From positions 44,059,842-44,123,841 of the forward strand of contig CM059569.1 in NCBI GenBank assembly GCA_030386875.1: a DNA stretch of 64,000 nt, in the 5' to 3' direction. This DNA is from Morinoia aosen. Taxonomy: Eukaryota; Arthropoda; Malacostraca; Amphipoda; Talitridae. This document shows positions 12,801 through 22,862 of this stretch, piece after piece. Positions within the stretch are counted from its first letter, which is position 1, and each line of letters starts with the position of its first letter. A program made the translations under genes and the position numbers. The notes under the pieces are model-generated. The model saw only the letters and a program-made list of their open reading frames with translations. It did not search any database and had not been told where the DNA came from.

Positions 12801-13380
12801 TAATTTAGTGAATGGGTATTTTGCAAGACTGTTTATCCAACCCAATAGATGGGAAACTGTAAAAAATGAGATTAGAAATTCAGAAGTTTCAGCTTTGTTA
12901 ATTTCACCGTCGGCACACCATTACTTCCATACACACGAGGTGTACTGTGCTCCTCTACCTAATATCTCTTGCTTACCATGCGCAAGATTTTCATACCCCG
13001 CATGTGCAAATACACTCCGCCGTCGCTGACATTATGCAGGGGAAAAATCCTCGATAACGCAGCTGAAATAAATAAATGGATTTCTTCTCATTTCACTGAT
13101 GCTGTTCCGATGTGCAGTCGGGGAAGCAAGCGGCAAACCGGCCAGCAGCGTGGCAAAACACGTTCCTGGACCGCAACAGCAGGTGGAGATGATGAACGTC
13201 AGAGCTACAAACGCCACTTCAGAAATCGGCCGCGCCAAAATGGCCGCTATCGAAAGAGGGCAAAGACTTGGCGAACTGGATGAAAAGACGGCGAAGATGA
13301 TGCACGAATCCGAGTCTTTCAGCAGTGCCGCTCGCCAACTCATGTTGAAGTATAAGGACAAAAAATGGTATCAGCTGTAG
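714..13380 (+). CDS. Tomosyn: Tomosyn (syntaxin-binding protein 5 family), C-terminal eight coding exons
   Basis: Tomosyn binds syntaxin/SNAP25 through a C-terminal R-SNARE-like motif and restrains synaptic vesicle priming; the long N-terminal part, outside this window, is a double WD40 propeller. Exons seen: 714-830, 1598-1717, 2604-2720, 3335-3601, 4037-4145, 11328-11423, 12245-12369, 13118-13380. All junctions are GT-AG and the phases join without a break, giving about 404 residues. Signature stretches in order: SRSRSSSISSLENISSEAIQ, LPTLWVGTSLGSV, GTIFRLKGSILAM, FCSEKVARVVELP, IARTFCFTNHG, KDLQELLGELF, SFFKGLFG, SQLDREELFGEASGK and the C-terminus LMLKYKDKKWYQL, which are close to animal STXBP5. 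The SNARE zero-layer Arg is in the IERGQRL block. The loop between the EKKDR block and FCSEK is Gly/Ser/Gln-rich, a variable region in the family. The 5' end lies outside the window. Confidence 0.96.
844..1045 (+). repeat. 29-bp minisatellite, about 7 copies
   Basis: Units of the type gttgctttagtatacacctg plus nine more bases repeat head to tail, least regular at the exon side and nearly identical in the last three copies. It starts 13 bp inside the intron after the exon at 714-830. Confidence 0.85.
1257..1480 (+). repeat. 32-bp minisatellite, 7 copies
   Basis: There are seven exact-length 32-bp units carrying GTAACAATGGCGCAACATTG. Alternate copies share the same variants (ggcg/gacg, tact/tgct), so a 64-bp higher-order unit was probably copied more recently. 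It lies in the same intron, upstream of the exon at 1598. Confidence 0.9.
1598..1717 (+). CDS. Tomosyn: Tomosyn exon b
   Basis: The acceptor is cccgcag at 1591-1597 and the donor is gtaggt at 1718. It codes DAQMLPTLWVGTSLGSVIQV and on to VSVFPS, a beta-propeller strand region conserved in tomosyns. It ends with a lone G that joins GT of the next exon to make Gly. The exon-end/donor block is repeated downstream. Confidence 0.92.
1710..2029 (+). repeat. 53-bp tandem array that repeats an exon end and splice donor
   Basis: Six copies of a 53-bp unit begin with CCCTAGTGGTAGGTTG. The first copy is the real exon end (1710-1717) plus donor; the others put donor-like gtaggt at 1771, 1824, 1877, 1930 and 1986. 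The last interval is 56 bp. The unit otherwise holds TTCATTCTTGTAATTCTTGT. Confidence 0.92.
2604..2720 (+). CDS. Tomosyn: Tomosyn exon c
   Basis: The acceptor is ccgcag at 2598-2603 and the donor gtaagt at 2721. It codes GTIFRLKGSILAMCFLDTHG, then a charged end (WRDAQKEKKD), matching the family segment just before the variable loop. The split codon C|GC gives Arg. Confidence 0.92.
2721..4036 (+). other. Tomosyn introns either side of exon d
   Basis: 2721-3334 and 3602-4036 are AT-rich intron sequence with no repeat or coding signal I can support. There are several near-identical short runs of attttattttaataacttattg at 3241-3300. Confidence 0.6.
3335..3601 (+). CDS. Tomosyn: Tomosyn exon d (variable loop and next propeller strands)
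   Basis: The acceptor is ggtgcag (ends 3334) and the donor gtgcgc at 3602. The first half codes a low-complexity Thr/Pro/Ser/Gly/Gln loop with five Gln in a row, equivalent to the alternatively spliced or variable loop of vertebrate STXBP5; the second half codes FIVFCSEKVARVVELPSQNC and VYKQIITEVSFVVKAEI, which is well conserved. Local GC is much higher than in the introns. Confidence 0.93.
4037..4145 (+). CDS. Tomosyn: Tomosyn exon e
   Basis: The acceptor is gagcag (ends 4036) and the donor gtaact at 4146. It codes DAVCLVCYIATGHISIFNLP and SLRQLTYVDFLPLVDLR. The final AG pairs with G of the exon at 11328 to make Arg, so no coding exon is missing in the 7.2-kb intron between them. Confidence 0.92.
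4760..5120 (+). mobile_element. Short retroposon copy, family 'R1', plus orientation
   Basis: This diverged copy aligns with 16328-16685: shared blocks include ccgaactgagagttaggtag, ttctcaacttgctgtt and gttccctaagttc, ending in ggcttaaac. It lies in the tomosyn intron in the sense orientation. No target duplication is visible. Confidence 0.6.
7303..7426 (+). repeat. AT-dinucleotide microsatellite with ATAATT interruptions
   Basis: Runs of TA alternate with atatataatt and atacatataatt blocks and end in a second pure TA run. It gives a spurious Tyr/Ile-rich open frame. Confidence 0.9.
7420..7546 (+). repeat. Tandem duplication of about 65 bp next to the AT repeat
   Basis: The block agacttcggctagcaccacc followed by ctgtctcaataagcaacacg and ggaatggttataatataa occurs twice in a row (from 7422 and from 7488), each copy preceded by a TA run. 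The two copies are essentially identical, so the duplication is recent. Confidence 0.9.
10478..10521 (+). repeat. TTTA tetranucleotide microsatellite
   Basis: About ten TTTA units with one cattt interruption. Confidence 0.85.
11328..11423 (+). CDS. Tomosyn: Tomosyn exon f
   Basis: The acceptor is tactcgcag (ends 11327) and the donor gtaaga at 11424. It codes RIARTFCFTNHGHGMYLCSP and SEIQKFTLSADI, close to the IARTFCFTNNGQALYL block of vertebrate STXBP5. TG at the end joins C of the next exon to make Cys. Confidence 0.93.
11484..11585. mobile_element. 102-bp hAT-type MITE
   Basis: The terminal inverted repeats are TAGTGATGTACCGAT at both ends, flanked by the perfect 8-bp target duplication GAGATTAC (11476-11483 and 11586-11593). 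The interior is almost only GGTATC/TATCGG repeats, so the whole element could fold on itself. It lies 60 bp after the donor of tomosyn exon f. Confidence 0.92.
12245..12369 (+). CDS. Tomosyn: Tomosyn exon g
   Basis: The acceptor is tttctgcag (ends 12244) and the donor gtaagt at 12370. It codes CKDLQELLGELFIACEMPEP then SFFKGLFGVGVSQLDREEL, the segment that links the propellers to the SNARE-like tail. Confidence 0.94.
13118..13380 (+). CDS. Tomosyn: Tomosyn last exon: R-SNARE-like C-terminus
   Basis: The acceptor is gatgtgcag (ends 13117) and the stop is TAG at 13378-13380. It codes FGEASGKPASSVAKHVPGP, a short Gln/Met linker, then the coiled-coil VAMP-like motif with IERGQRLGELDEKT and the family-defining end MLKYKDKKWYQL. 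There is no transmembrane segment, as expected for a soluble tomosyn. Confidence 0.96.
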
Positions 13381-16327
13381 AGAGTACAACTGGGAAATGG
13401 TTTGCCGCTTAGCTGACCTCAGGCAGGTTTGACGCTTAGCTACCGACTTGTGCTGCTGAAAAGTTTTATAAATGACAATTAGAAGGAACTCGTCGTTTTG
13501 AAGCATCACGGAACATTTCGGAAACTTGTTCGCCTAGATTCGCTTGCACGTCTTTCCGTAGGATGTGAGCCTTTTATTTGCTTTGTATCATATGCTACAA
13601 TATAGGTAGCAGGAACCGTGATGACTTTATTTTACGAATTACGAAAGGGGCGATGTGTGTTCTTGCAATTATTTCACAGTTACTGACCTTTGGTGATATC
13701 TTTTACTTCTCAGAATAAGTTTTATTTTTGTCCATTGGAACTTTACCTATGCAATGTTATGCTTCGTTCGTACGCTGTTGCTCCCCATTCAAAGGTACTC
13801 TATGCTAGTCAGTATGACACACACATGAACACACGCACACAAGAATACTCCTCGCGTTATTATTATGCTTTATTGCTCAGGTAATGCCAGTCTTTGTCGG
13901 GACTCGCGTTATAACCGTGCCGAGTGTGCCTATGGTCATCATACTTTGGACAAAGGCTTCATTTCAGGAAGCAGAAAAGCACTTTCGGTTGTGTCGCTCG
14001 TCCATGAAGAGAGTTTGCCCAGACACGCCCCGCAGTGCTGTCACTTCGTTGCTCCTTGCCGAGCGACTTCCGTAGCCGCTAGCTCAGGGCATCATTCTCG
14101 CTATTTGTAATGTTGGAAAGCATGTTGGATTTAATGTGAAGTCTGCGAAGCTGAGCAAGCGATGAAAACTTAATTTGTTTCCTTGAAAAACATCAGTGAA
14201 GCTTTTCGGCGTTCTGATTGGTTCCGGCATACCCTGAAACATGGCAAAATAACCTCTTGAGTGACATGTGCCAGACGGAGTGGTGGCGTGGCCTGTTGTT
14301 TGGAAGAAGGAGCCCTTTACCGTACTTGCTCCCTCTTGTTAGAGGATGGTCGTTCTATCTTCATAGTTACATTGTTACCTAGAGGATACTAGAGTGTAAC
14401 CTATCTAGGGTGTGGTTAACCTTGTAGTGATCAACTGATTAGTTTATACAGTTCTAGTGCATTCTCTAGGATCAAGAATCTAACGGTTTAGTGTACCCTT
14501 AGTCTGCAAAAGTTGAGCGCGCCTCGTACTCCGTCGAGTATTTTGTTCGGCGCTGACATGCGTTAGAAATGTTTGCTCGTCGCATTCTTGCCAACCTGTG
14601 CACAATAACAATTAGAAAGTTCTTTTTGACCAAGTTTTAGGCTGTAGTTTAGAGACGTTATTGAATTATTAATTTGTAGATGGCCTCTTATCATCTCGTT
14701 TCGGATACTTGACTCGGGCTTTGAAAGCCTGCGTTTGCAGAAAACAATGCAAGTTTTTTTGTCTAAAAACGAAAAGTTACGAAGTATGTCAAAATGTTAA
14801 TTGTCTTTTGAGTTTCGAATTTTCATGGTTGAACCGTAGTTTAGTCGAATGAAAGAAACTTGCTCTAGATGAAATGTTTTGCTTTAACTTGTTTTGTGTG
14901 ACCGTACGCCACCAGACTGTCAGCTTTCTAAGAAGTAACAATTGGCATTTCTGTATAGCTGAAGCCTTATGATGCGTTACTATTATACGAGAAGTATCTG
15001 TGTAGGTGGGTGTACTGGCCACTTTTTGACTGTATAGCTCTGTAAGATAACAAGTCTTTCACCACCCCGTCTCTGTCCTAGCCAAGCTTCTCTGCCTATG
15101 CTAAGGTTATTGCGATGAGCTACCCGAGTGCATGCTAAGTCGTTTTACCAGACTGCTACTCGTACCTCAGCGCCTATTGATGCGAAGCAGTTGGCTGGTG
15201 TTCGAGAGTCTTGGCTGCTCTTCAAAGAGTGCATTTTATCGTCAGTATTAAGTTGGATGCGTAGTGTTATTTGAGGCGTTTAATAATATTTTCTCATGAG
15301 AGAGCAAAGTCGGTTTCAGCTCTGGCAGCAATAGCTTTTATATCTATTTCACGATAGTAGATAATTGGTGTAGTGTTTAACCGTTCATTTAACCAGTCTT
15401 TCTTTTAACAGGCTTATCTGTCTGATATTACAAGTGTATATCTTATCAGTATTAGCATATTTATTTATAGCTGCCCTAACCACCAGTGCTCCGTATGAGT
15501 CACGCTAATATAATATTGGATCGTCGAGTGCATCTGTCGCTTATTTTGTACAGGGAATGTTAGTTTGTACTCGAGTCTCTTTATTTTCTAACATGCGAAG
15601 ACTGTCGATGTTGCTGTTGAGTGTATCATTCAGAAGTTTAAAAGTGCTGATTTATTTCATGCGGTGGGCTGTGGTCATGGCTGTCTCGTAATGATTCACG
15701 GTGTGGTCATGCTCTGCCAAACTGCTCCACATGCTCGGGAAATACGTTCTTCATTTCTATTGATGTAATTGAGTACATCTTGCATGAGCTTTAGAGAGCT
15801 GCGTCGTGTCTCTTGAGGAAGCGATGTCTGAATTTTGTCGTTACTCAACGAGGTCTTAGTAGCGCACAAATACTGAAGGGCATAATGCGTCAGGCGAGCA
15901 TATGGTGTTCATGTCATGTCCCAATTGTCTGTAAACTTGTAAATGTTTGAGTTAATTCTTTTTTTTCTGTTGCGGTTATTAGCGTTTTGTAAATTTACAG
16001 AAAAGCATGTAAATGAATCGCGCAAATAACTTTATTTACTCTTTGCTGCAACGATGCCATTTCCGCAAATGTCGCTCATTTTGTTTCTTTGATGAACGCT
16101 CGGTTGTGCAATTGCGAAAAAAAGGCTTTCGATTACGGTTATTTAGATTAATTTTGATTGCGTAATTTCAGTTCCTTAGAACATCCCTTCTGCAGAGCGA
16201 GTGGCTCTAAGCAGCGTTCCTCGCCCGTTTTTATATCCTGTATGTTTTTTTATGTAGCTACTGACGCAGGTAGAATTTTAAAATTCTCCTAGAGAAGATG
16301 CGCGCTGAGGGAGCTCGTCAGTGTTCC

Positions 16328-16685
16328 TTTAGAAGGACACAACTATAGTATTTATGGGAATTAGCGCTCCCAGAGAAAAATGTGAGGTCCCGAGCTGAGA
16401 GTTGGGTATGCTTCATTTTGTTGAAATAAAATGCCTTTTGTCCTGTTAAGGACCAACTTTTTTCGGTTCAGTGCTGTCCTATTTTTCAGAACCTCTAACT
16501 TCAACATTTTTTTTCTTGTATCTTAACCTTCCTTCTCAACTTACTGTTTCGATACGCAGGGGATCCTGTGTCAGGACATACCTTGTTCAAAAGTTCCGCG
16601 TTCCCTTAACTCTATACTAAACGGTGCCTTCATCCTTTTTTTGAACATCTTTGTTGTGTTTAGGGAGGCTGAAACTAACTTATAA
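16328..16685 (+). mobile_element. Short retroposon copy, family 'R1', plus orientation
   Basis: It starts ttcctttagaaggacacaac, runs through gggaattagcgctcccagag and ccgagctgagagttgggtat, and ends ttagggaggctgaaac. It matches the reverse complement of 20407-20766 over its whole length. Confidence 0.75.
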
Positions 16686-16764
16686 TCTATCATTCAATCA
16701 ATCTTGTCGGTGTATGGTGTAAATTTCTGCTTCACGTCCAGCGGCTCCGGGGCGACTCAAATGT

Positions 16765-17250
16765 AGGTCAAGAATTCCCAAGACTTGAATACATCTTCCT
16801 CTTTTCTTCTTGTTGAGATAACCGACGGATCGTTCTGGTGGCCGAAAGTGTAAGAACGTTTGTTCCAACTTTTTATCTTGTTTTTGTGAGGGCCCCATCT
16901 GGTGCATCTTGGTCTTTCAGTATCATAATGTCATGAAATCAACTTTGTTCACACTGTATATTTTGATGGCGCCAATTGTCCGAAGATTTGTGACTGTGAC
17001 TTTTTATCTTGTTTAGGTCAAGAATTCCCAAGGCTTGAATACATCTTCCTCTTTTCTTCTTGTTGAGATAACCGACGGATCGTTCTGGTGACCGAAAGTG
17101 TAAGAACGTTTGTTCCAACTTTTTATCTTGTTTTGTGAGGGCCCCATCTGGTGCATCTTGGTCTTTCAGTATCATAATGTCATGAAATCAACTTTGTTCA
17201 CACTGTATATTTTGATGGCGCCAATTGTCCGAAGATTTGTGACTGGGAAG
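16765..17250 (+). repeat. 250-bp tandem duplication in the tomosyn 3' region
   Basis: The unit beginning aggtcaagaattcccaag occurs at 16765 and again at 17015; shared anchors (taagaacgtttgttcc, ccaattgtccgaagatttgt) are 249-250 bp apart. There are only a few differences over the unit, so it is young. The open frames it creates on the minus strand are duplicated with it and carry no known domain. Confidence 0.93.
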
Positions 17251-19258
17251 GATTTTGACTTTACTTTCGGGACGATTCGGTGTGTTGAAACGTTTCTCTT
17301 TCCTTATTGACTGGCCGGCGTTCATTTTTTCGTTCTAGATTAGATCTATTCTATCTCTGTGGTTGTGAATTTATCTATTTTCTTAAGTGTATTAATGAGA
17401 GTTTAGATATAGTTTAGAGCTCGGACGTTCATTTGTTCCTCAGACACAAATACATACCAACCTCACTCTTGAAGTGTTGGGGAGATGTAGGAATGTCGCA
17501 CGAGTCGTCAGATAATTTTCAGTTCCAAATGTATCTGGTGAGCCCATGCTATTTTGAAATGCTTGTTTGTGTAATAAAATTGTCATCTGAAAGTGGACAA
17601 TGAAGATTGCCTAGATGACTCTAAGAATATTTTGAAATAAATGCCAAAAATAGAAATTTTTTGACATATTCTGTCTTAGAAGATTTTACTGCTTGCGCAT
17701 CAATCACGTTTGGGAGCTTACTTGTTTTATTTTTCTGTTTTTTTTTGCGTAGGAACGTTAAATACCTCAACCTAGATTTACAGCAAAGCGTTGCGTCCGC
17801 CTAAATAATTTTTTGAGGCTTAAAGATGCACGCGATGCACGTTGAGCTTCCTTTCTTGCGGTGTGAAAGCGATCATTGGCTTACGTAGTTCAACAACAAA
17901 AAATCTTAAGATATGGCGTACTCTCCTCGGAATTCTCTCGCAGGGGAATAAGTTGTGGTATTCTCATTACTGAATAGTATTAGACTTCAACATGTTTAGT
18001 GGCGAGTCGAATGTTAGAATATTGTGGTTGAAGAGTGTAGATTAGCTTTCATTTGTTAACATGCATTCGGTGCTGCACGAGAATACGCATCATTATTTTC
18101 AGACTCGGTCTTTCTGGTTAATTGATCCATTCTTGGACTGGACGTTACTTCATACTTTGAATATTCCCTTCGGTATTTCTCCAACGTCTCCTGTACTTAT
18201 CTTTGTTAAGAGTTCCGTTAGATATTCCGGAGAAAATAATTATGTTATGTAGTGTTATAACTGTTGTACTATATGCAGATATTCCTGTTAACATTATGGA
18301 TCAAATATTATCTAAGGTGACTTCGAAGTTTTCTAGTCTAAGGAGGGAAATATACCTCAAATGTTCTAGGTTGTACGTATCGTCTATTTCTGTTGTAAAA
18401 TGAAAATAATCTAATAGTTATTTTATATATTGAAACTTTTCTGAAAATTGTAAGGGATAATATTGGAATAAATATTCTTGGCCAGCTGTCATTGCTGAGT
18501 ATACTGACTTGACTATATGTCCATGTAGTCAGTGTCCCGCCAGGTTTTGTTTTTTGCGTTGAGCTGGGTAGCATCTCCACCCATTACATTCCTGTTTTTA
18601 TTTGGATCAGTTCTATGCTCTGCTTATTAGGATTGAAGATTTGCTCTATTTTAAGTTTTAACCTACCAAAACGAATGAATTCAGTCTTACAATATTTTTT
18701 TACAGCTGCTGAATCATGTATCGCAATGGGAGAAATTTCCCAAAGGGAACTGTAGTGTGAACATAAGCACAGAACAAGCTCTTGATTGCTTCATGGCATC
18801 GTGTACCGCAGTGAACCAAATAATTTAACATTTACTGTGGGCAACTCGAGCGTCACCGTCTCGTTTGTTTCGAATACCTCCTATTTTATCGATTATTTGC
18901 GACCATGGAAGTTAATGTTTGTTATATCGCTGGCCTGGTCATTTTTTAAGACGTTTTATGAAAGGCACACGTGTCGCTGTGCTTCTTGAAACTTTCTGTA
19001 ATTTGTTCTTAGGACTTGAATATTTTCACAAGCCAGTCGATCATGTTTAAGGTGTAACAAGATTGATGCGTATTATTCAACTGTTATTTGCAGCGACCAA
19101 AGGCAAAATGTCCTATTTGTTGGTCTACAATTATTGTGTTCAAGTGTAGTCGTGTCGCCCTAGACTTCATTTCTGATTGAATGAGCAAGTTTTCACAGAA
19201 AATTATGATGTGATCGCGCTCACGACTTTGTTTATAGCAAAAATATCGAGTGAAAGGA

Positions 19259-19264
19259 AATAAA
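19259..19264 (+). terminator. Candidate distal poly(A) signal of tomosyn
   Basis: This AATAAA is the last on the plus strand before the strand composition switches from T-rich to A-rich. Confidence 0.35.
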
Positions 19265-19406
19265 CTCCAAGATGAAATAGTAGTTTTACTATACAGTGTG
19301 ACGTACGAGTATTAAGTACCTATTATAGAAAACATCTAGTGACTCAGAAATATTTTTAAATTCAAATATTTCAATTAGTTCAGCTTGTTAATTGTAAAAT
19401 TACATT

Positions 19407-19412
19407 TTTATT
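19407..19412 (-). terminator. Candidate distal poly(A) signal of the bZIP gene
   Basis: TTTATT on the plus strand is AATAAA on the minus strand, facing the plus-strand signal at 19259 across about 140 bp. It fits converging transcription units, but nearer minus-strand signals also exist. Confidence 0.3.
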
Positions 19413-20299
19413 CTAAGAATTTAAACAAAATATATATTTTCGACACCCATTTTTCAAAACACAAAGAATATAATGCAGAAAATAAGCAGTTCATCAGCCA
19501 CCACAAACGCATAGAAGTGTAAAATCTTGCCAAATTATCATTATAATCAAGCCCCACATCAAACGAAATATGAGTCAACCTTTCAAAGCTATAAATAGTT
19601 CAATGAGCCTAGTGATAACAGCACGTCACTGCAGAACATTCCAGTACGTATTTATAAAACAAATTTCATTAGAACATAAAGAGCAATTCTTGTATCGGAT
19701 GACCTAAAATAGACACAGCAGTACTCTAAATAGTAAATCCTGTCATCTTATCTATTGAACAAATCTTGAAAGACATTAGACACAAATTTAACACAAGTTA
19801 CAGTACTGAATCGTCAAAGGGATAATAACGGTAATCAAAGTGATACCTGTCGATCTAAAACAATACACAAGATTTGTGCCTAACAAAACTGTGTTCAGGG
19901 GGAATGATACCTGCCAACTCTCACTACAGTCCTGGTAAAACTCCAGTGAGAACAAATGCAACATAATTATTGTGACTGGAGCACCAAAACTGGCTTCTTC
20001 ATTTAATGAATCAGTATTACATCAATAAATTCCTGTTTTAAGATTTCTAGGTTCAAACACTAAACTACAGCACACCAATGTTACACAGATAAGATACAGT
20101 GTAATGCCTGCCAAGTGTCATGTATGTAAGTCATTTAGGAATAAAAATAAGGTGATACACAGGAGAAAATGAAGTTACAAATAGTAATCACACTGATTTT
20201 GACCATTTGCTTTATGGGTTACTGAAGATAATACAAGCATCATATTCCTCTAAATTATTCAATCGATGATAAAGAATAATTAGCAATAAGATGTTAGTT

Positions 20300-20980
20300 G
20301 AGGTCTTCCTAACTACAAGGGCATTGCAAAGAGGAAAAAAAGAAAGGCTCCATGAAGTACAGAGCTGAAGGAGCACAAAATCTATGCACTAAGTATAGGA
20401 ACTATAGTTTATTTAGTTTATTAGTTAGTTTAAGCCCCCCTATCCTCAACAAATGAGATGTAAAGAGAGGAAGGAAGAAGGCACCATTTAGTATGGAGCT
20501 AAGGGAACGTGGAATCTATGCAGAAATGGCACAGAAACAGAAAGCTAAGAAAGAAGTTCATAAAACAAAAAAAAGTTGAAGAAGAAAAAGTAGTAAGCGG
20601 TGAAAAACAGGACAGCAGTGAACCGAAAAAAGATGGTCCGTAACACCACAAAAACCTATTCTATTTTAACAAAAAGAAAGCCTACCTAACCTTTAGCTCG
20701 GGCCCTCACATTGTCCCCCTGGGAGCGCTAATTCCCATAGATACAATAGTTGTAACCCCCTGAGGGTATAGGAACTATAAATTGAGAAAGTTTATGAAAC
20801 AAGATAACAGCTGAAACTGTTGAAGAAACTAGGTGCAGAAAAACAGGACAGCAGTTAACTCAAAAAAAAATATTGTAAAAAATAAAACCTTTTTCTACTT
20901 CAATAAAAGGAAGGCATACCTAACTTTTCGCTTGTGACCTCGTATATTCTCCCTGACAGTACCAACCTCCATATACAATA
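20300..20980 (-). mobile_element. R1 retroposon copy split by a second copy
   Basis: The parts 20300-20393 and 20780-20980 together resemble one R1 copy (ggctccatgaagtac... and ...tacaatagttgtacctcctt). The full-length copy 20407-20766 interrupts it. Confidence 0.6.
20407..20766 (-). mobile_element. 360-bp R1 retroposon with target duplication
   Basis: It is flanked by the perfect 13-bp direct repeat TATAGGAACTATA (20394-20406 and 20767-20779). Read on the minus strand it starts CCCTCAGGGGGTTACAAC and ends in a simple A/T-rich tail with AATAAAC-type units. A long variable TSD plus a simple 3' tail fits LINE-driven retroposition (a SINE or a LINE 3' end). I see no clear pol III A/B boxes and no coding frame. 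Confidence 0.75.
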
Positions 20981-21954
20981 GTTGTACCTCCTTGGAAGAA
21001 TAATGCATATTCAACACGTTAAGTGCGGCGGGTTAAACTGAAGTTCAATATCCAGCTTAAATTTAGAGTCAATTGTAGCAAGAAATTTTGAAAATAGCAA
21101 ACATTCACTGGATCATGCCTTCATTTAACTTTTATTTAGTACTTACAAAAACTGAGTCACTGACTGCTGGTCGGCCAGCAGCATTATGAAAATCACCTAA
21201 ATGACCACCGGTGGGTCACGCCGCACTTAACGTGTTAAAATCCTCCAAGTTGGTTAAAACTCCATATTGCATTTTGTCATTATTAGTAGAAGCAAGTGCA
21301 AAATTAGCCCATGAACTGCTTGGTGATAACCAACTTCACACTTATAATCTAAGAATCATATAATTTCTTAGAAAATTTCAATAACAAACAATATACAATA
21401 TATCAACTAATTTAATACTTTTTCAACTAAATATACTCATTTATAATATGAAAAGACTTAAATTAACATATTTACTGCATATCCGTGGTTGTTAACGGTT
21501 GGAATGGTTAGGTTGTAAATAGTAGATTTGAAAAATCTACTTAACTGCTCAAATACACTTCTATCCTTCCTAAAAAATAAAAAAAACACAATTGCACAAG
21601 ACGTTTTTCCTGGTATAATGACAATTACTTTATAAAAATGTTGCAAAAGAACTGCAATTTTCATTCATACCGGCAAGGAAATGAACAATTTACCTATTGG
21701 TACACACATGGCCCAATTTGCAGGAAACGTGTTAACATTGTTTTGTAACATATTTTGGCTTAACTTCTTTAGGTGTCAACTTAATCAGCTTGACCAAACA
21801 ATAATAATAAATAGTTTAAAATACCTTTCATCACATACACCTACACAAAATAAGCATAAAATTTTGAAGTTAAAATACATGTTTTTCTAATGAAGAAGGT
21901 GTTATGCACAAATTAGAAAATAATCAAAAATTTGAGTTTGATAAGTTTGTTTTA

Positions 21955-22862
21955 AGCCTTCTTAACTTAAAAAAAGGCACTTCAAAGTCTGGAAGGATTA
22001 AGGCACTATTTTGTATGGAATCAACAAAATAAAGAATCTATGCACCAAGTGTGTTTCCATACGTGTTTTCCAGCACATAAAAGCTGTAGGTCAAAAATGA
22101 AAGCTGGAGAGCATAATGAAAGTAAAAAAAAAGTAGAGAGATGCTTAAAAATAGGACAACAGTGAACCAAAATAGGTAGCATAGTTGTTTACAACCAAAC
22201 ACCTTTTAAATAAACGGAAGAAGGCCTACTTAATTCTAAGCATAACACTTCATATTTCTCTCCTAAGATATTGAATTCCATAAATATATTCGGTAAATCT
22301 GAAGGAGATGACAGTTGTCGATTTTGTAAATTTCGATGCCTTAGCATAGTTAATTAGATCGAAATAAACAAGTTTTCTTCTATGCACTTTTTGTCTCAAA
22401 TGAGTATTTTATTAGTTATAGCGGTAAATGACTTACCGCAACTCCAGTCTTTGAAGCGGAAAGAAATTCTTTGGTCGAGTTGTATGGCAATACTGCAATG
22501 GCGTCTCGCTTTCTGCGCTCTGTCTTGAAAGACGAAACCAAACCTACCGCTATACCTCGTTAAATACTCATTTGAGGAAAAAAGTGTATAGAATAAAAGT
22601 TGTTTATTTCGATGTTATTACCATGTTTCAAGCAACAAAAACTCAAAAATCGATGAGCAGCTGTTTATTCGAGCGCATTCGTCATCAATGACGAAACTAA
22701 ACTTACCGCTATAAATCGTAAAATACTCATTTGAGACGAAAAAATAATAGAAGAAAACTTGTTTATTTTGATTCCATTAATTAGGTTCAGGCACCAAAAA
22801 GTGGAAAATCGACAACTGTCATCTCCTTCAGATTTACCATATATTCATTGTACCTCCTTGAA
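21955..22862 (-). mobile_element. R1 retroposon copy interrupted by a MITE
   Basis: The blocks ggcactattttgtatggaa, aggacaacagtgaacc and ccataaatatatt before the MITE, and cattgtacctccttg after it, match the order of the other R1 copies. The 547-bp MITE at 22292 sits near its 5' end. Confidence 0.6.
22292..22838. mobile_element. 547-bp palindromic MITE with 8-bp TSD
   Basis: The terminal inverted repeats are about 35 bp (GGTAAATCTGAAGGAGAT... at both ends), and the target duplication ATATATTC lies at 22284-22291 and 22839-22846. The right arm is present twice in tandem (from about 22535 and 22685, each with taccgctata, aaatactcatttgag and tgtttatt). An 8-bp TSD points to a hAT-type transposase in trans. 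Confidence 0.9.

Larger units (their letters stand above)
11424..13117 (+). other. Last two tomosyn introns
   Basis: 11424-12244 and 12370-13117 are AT-rich intron sequence. The first holds the small MITE at 11484-11585; nothing else is recognisable. Confidence 0.6.
13381..19280 (+). other. Probable long 3'UTR of tomosyn
   Basis: There is no coding signal. The plus strand is clearly T-rich throughout, up to about 19.3 kb where it turns A-rich. AATAAA motifs lie at about 16428 (inside a repeat), 17573, 18467 and 19259. Neuronal genes often have very long 3'UTRs, but which poly(A) site is used cannot be told from the sequence, and part of this could be intergenic. Confidence 0.4.
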
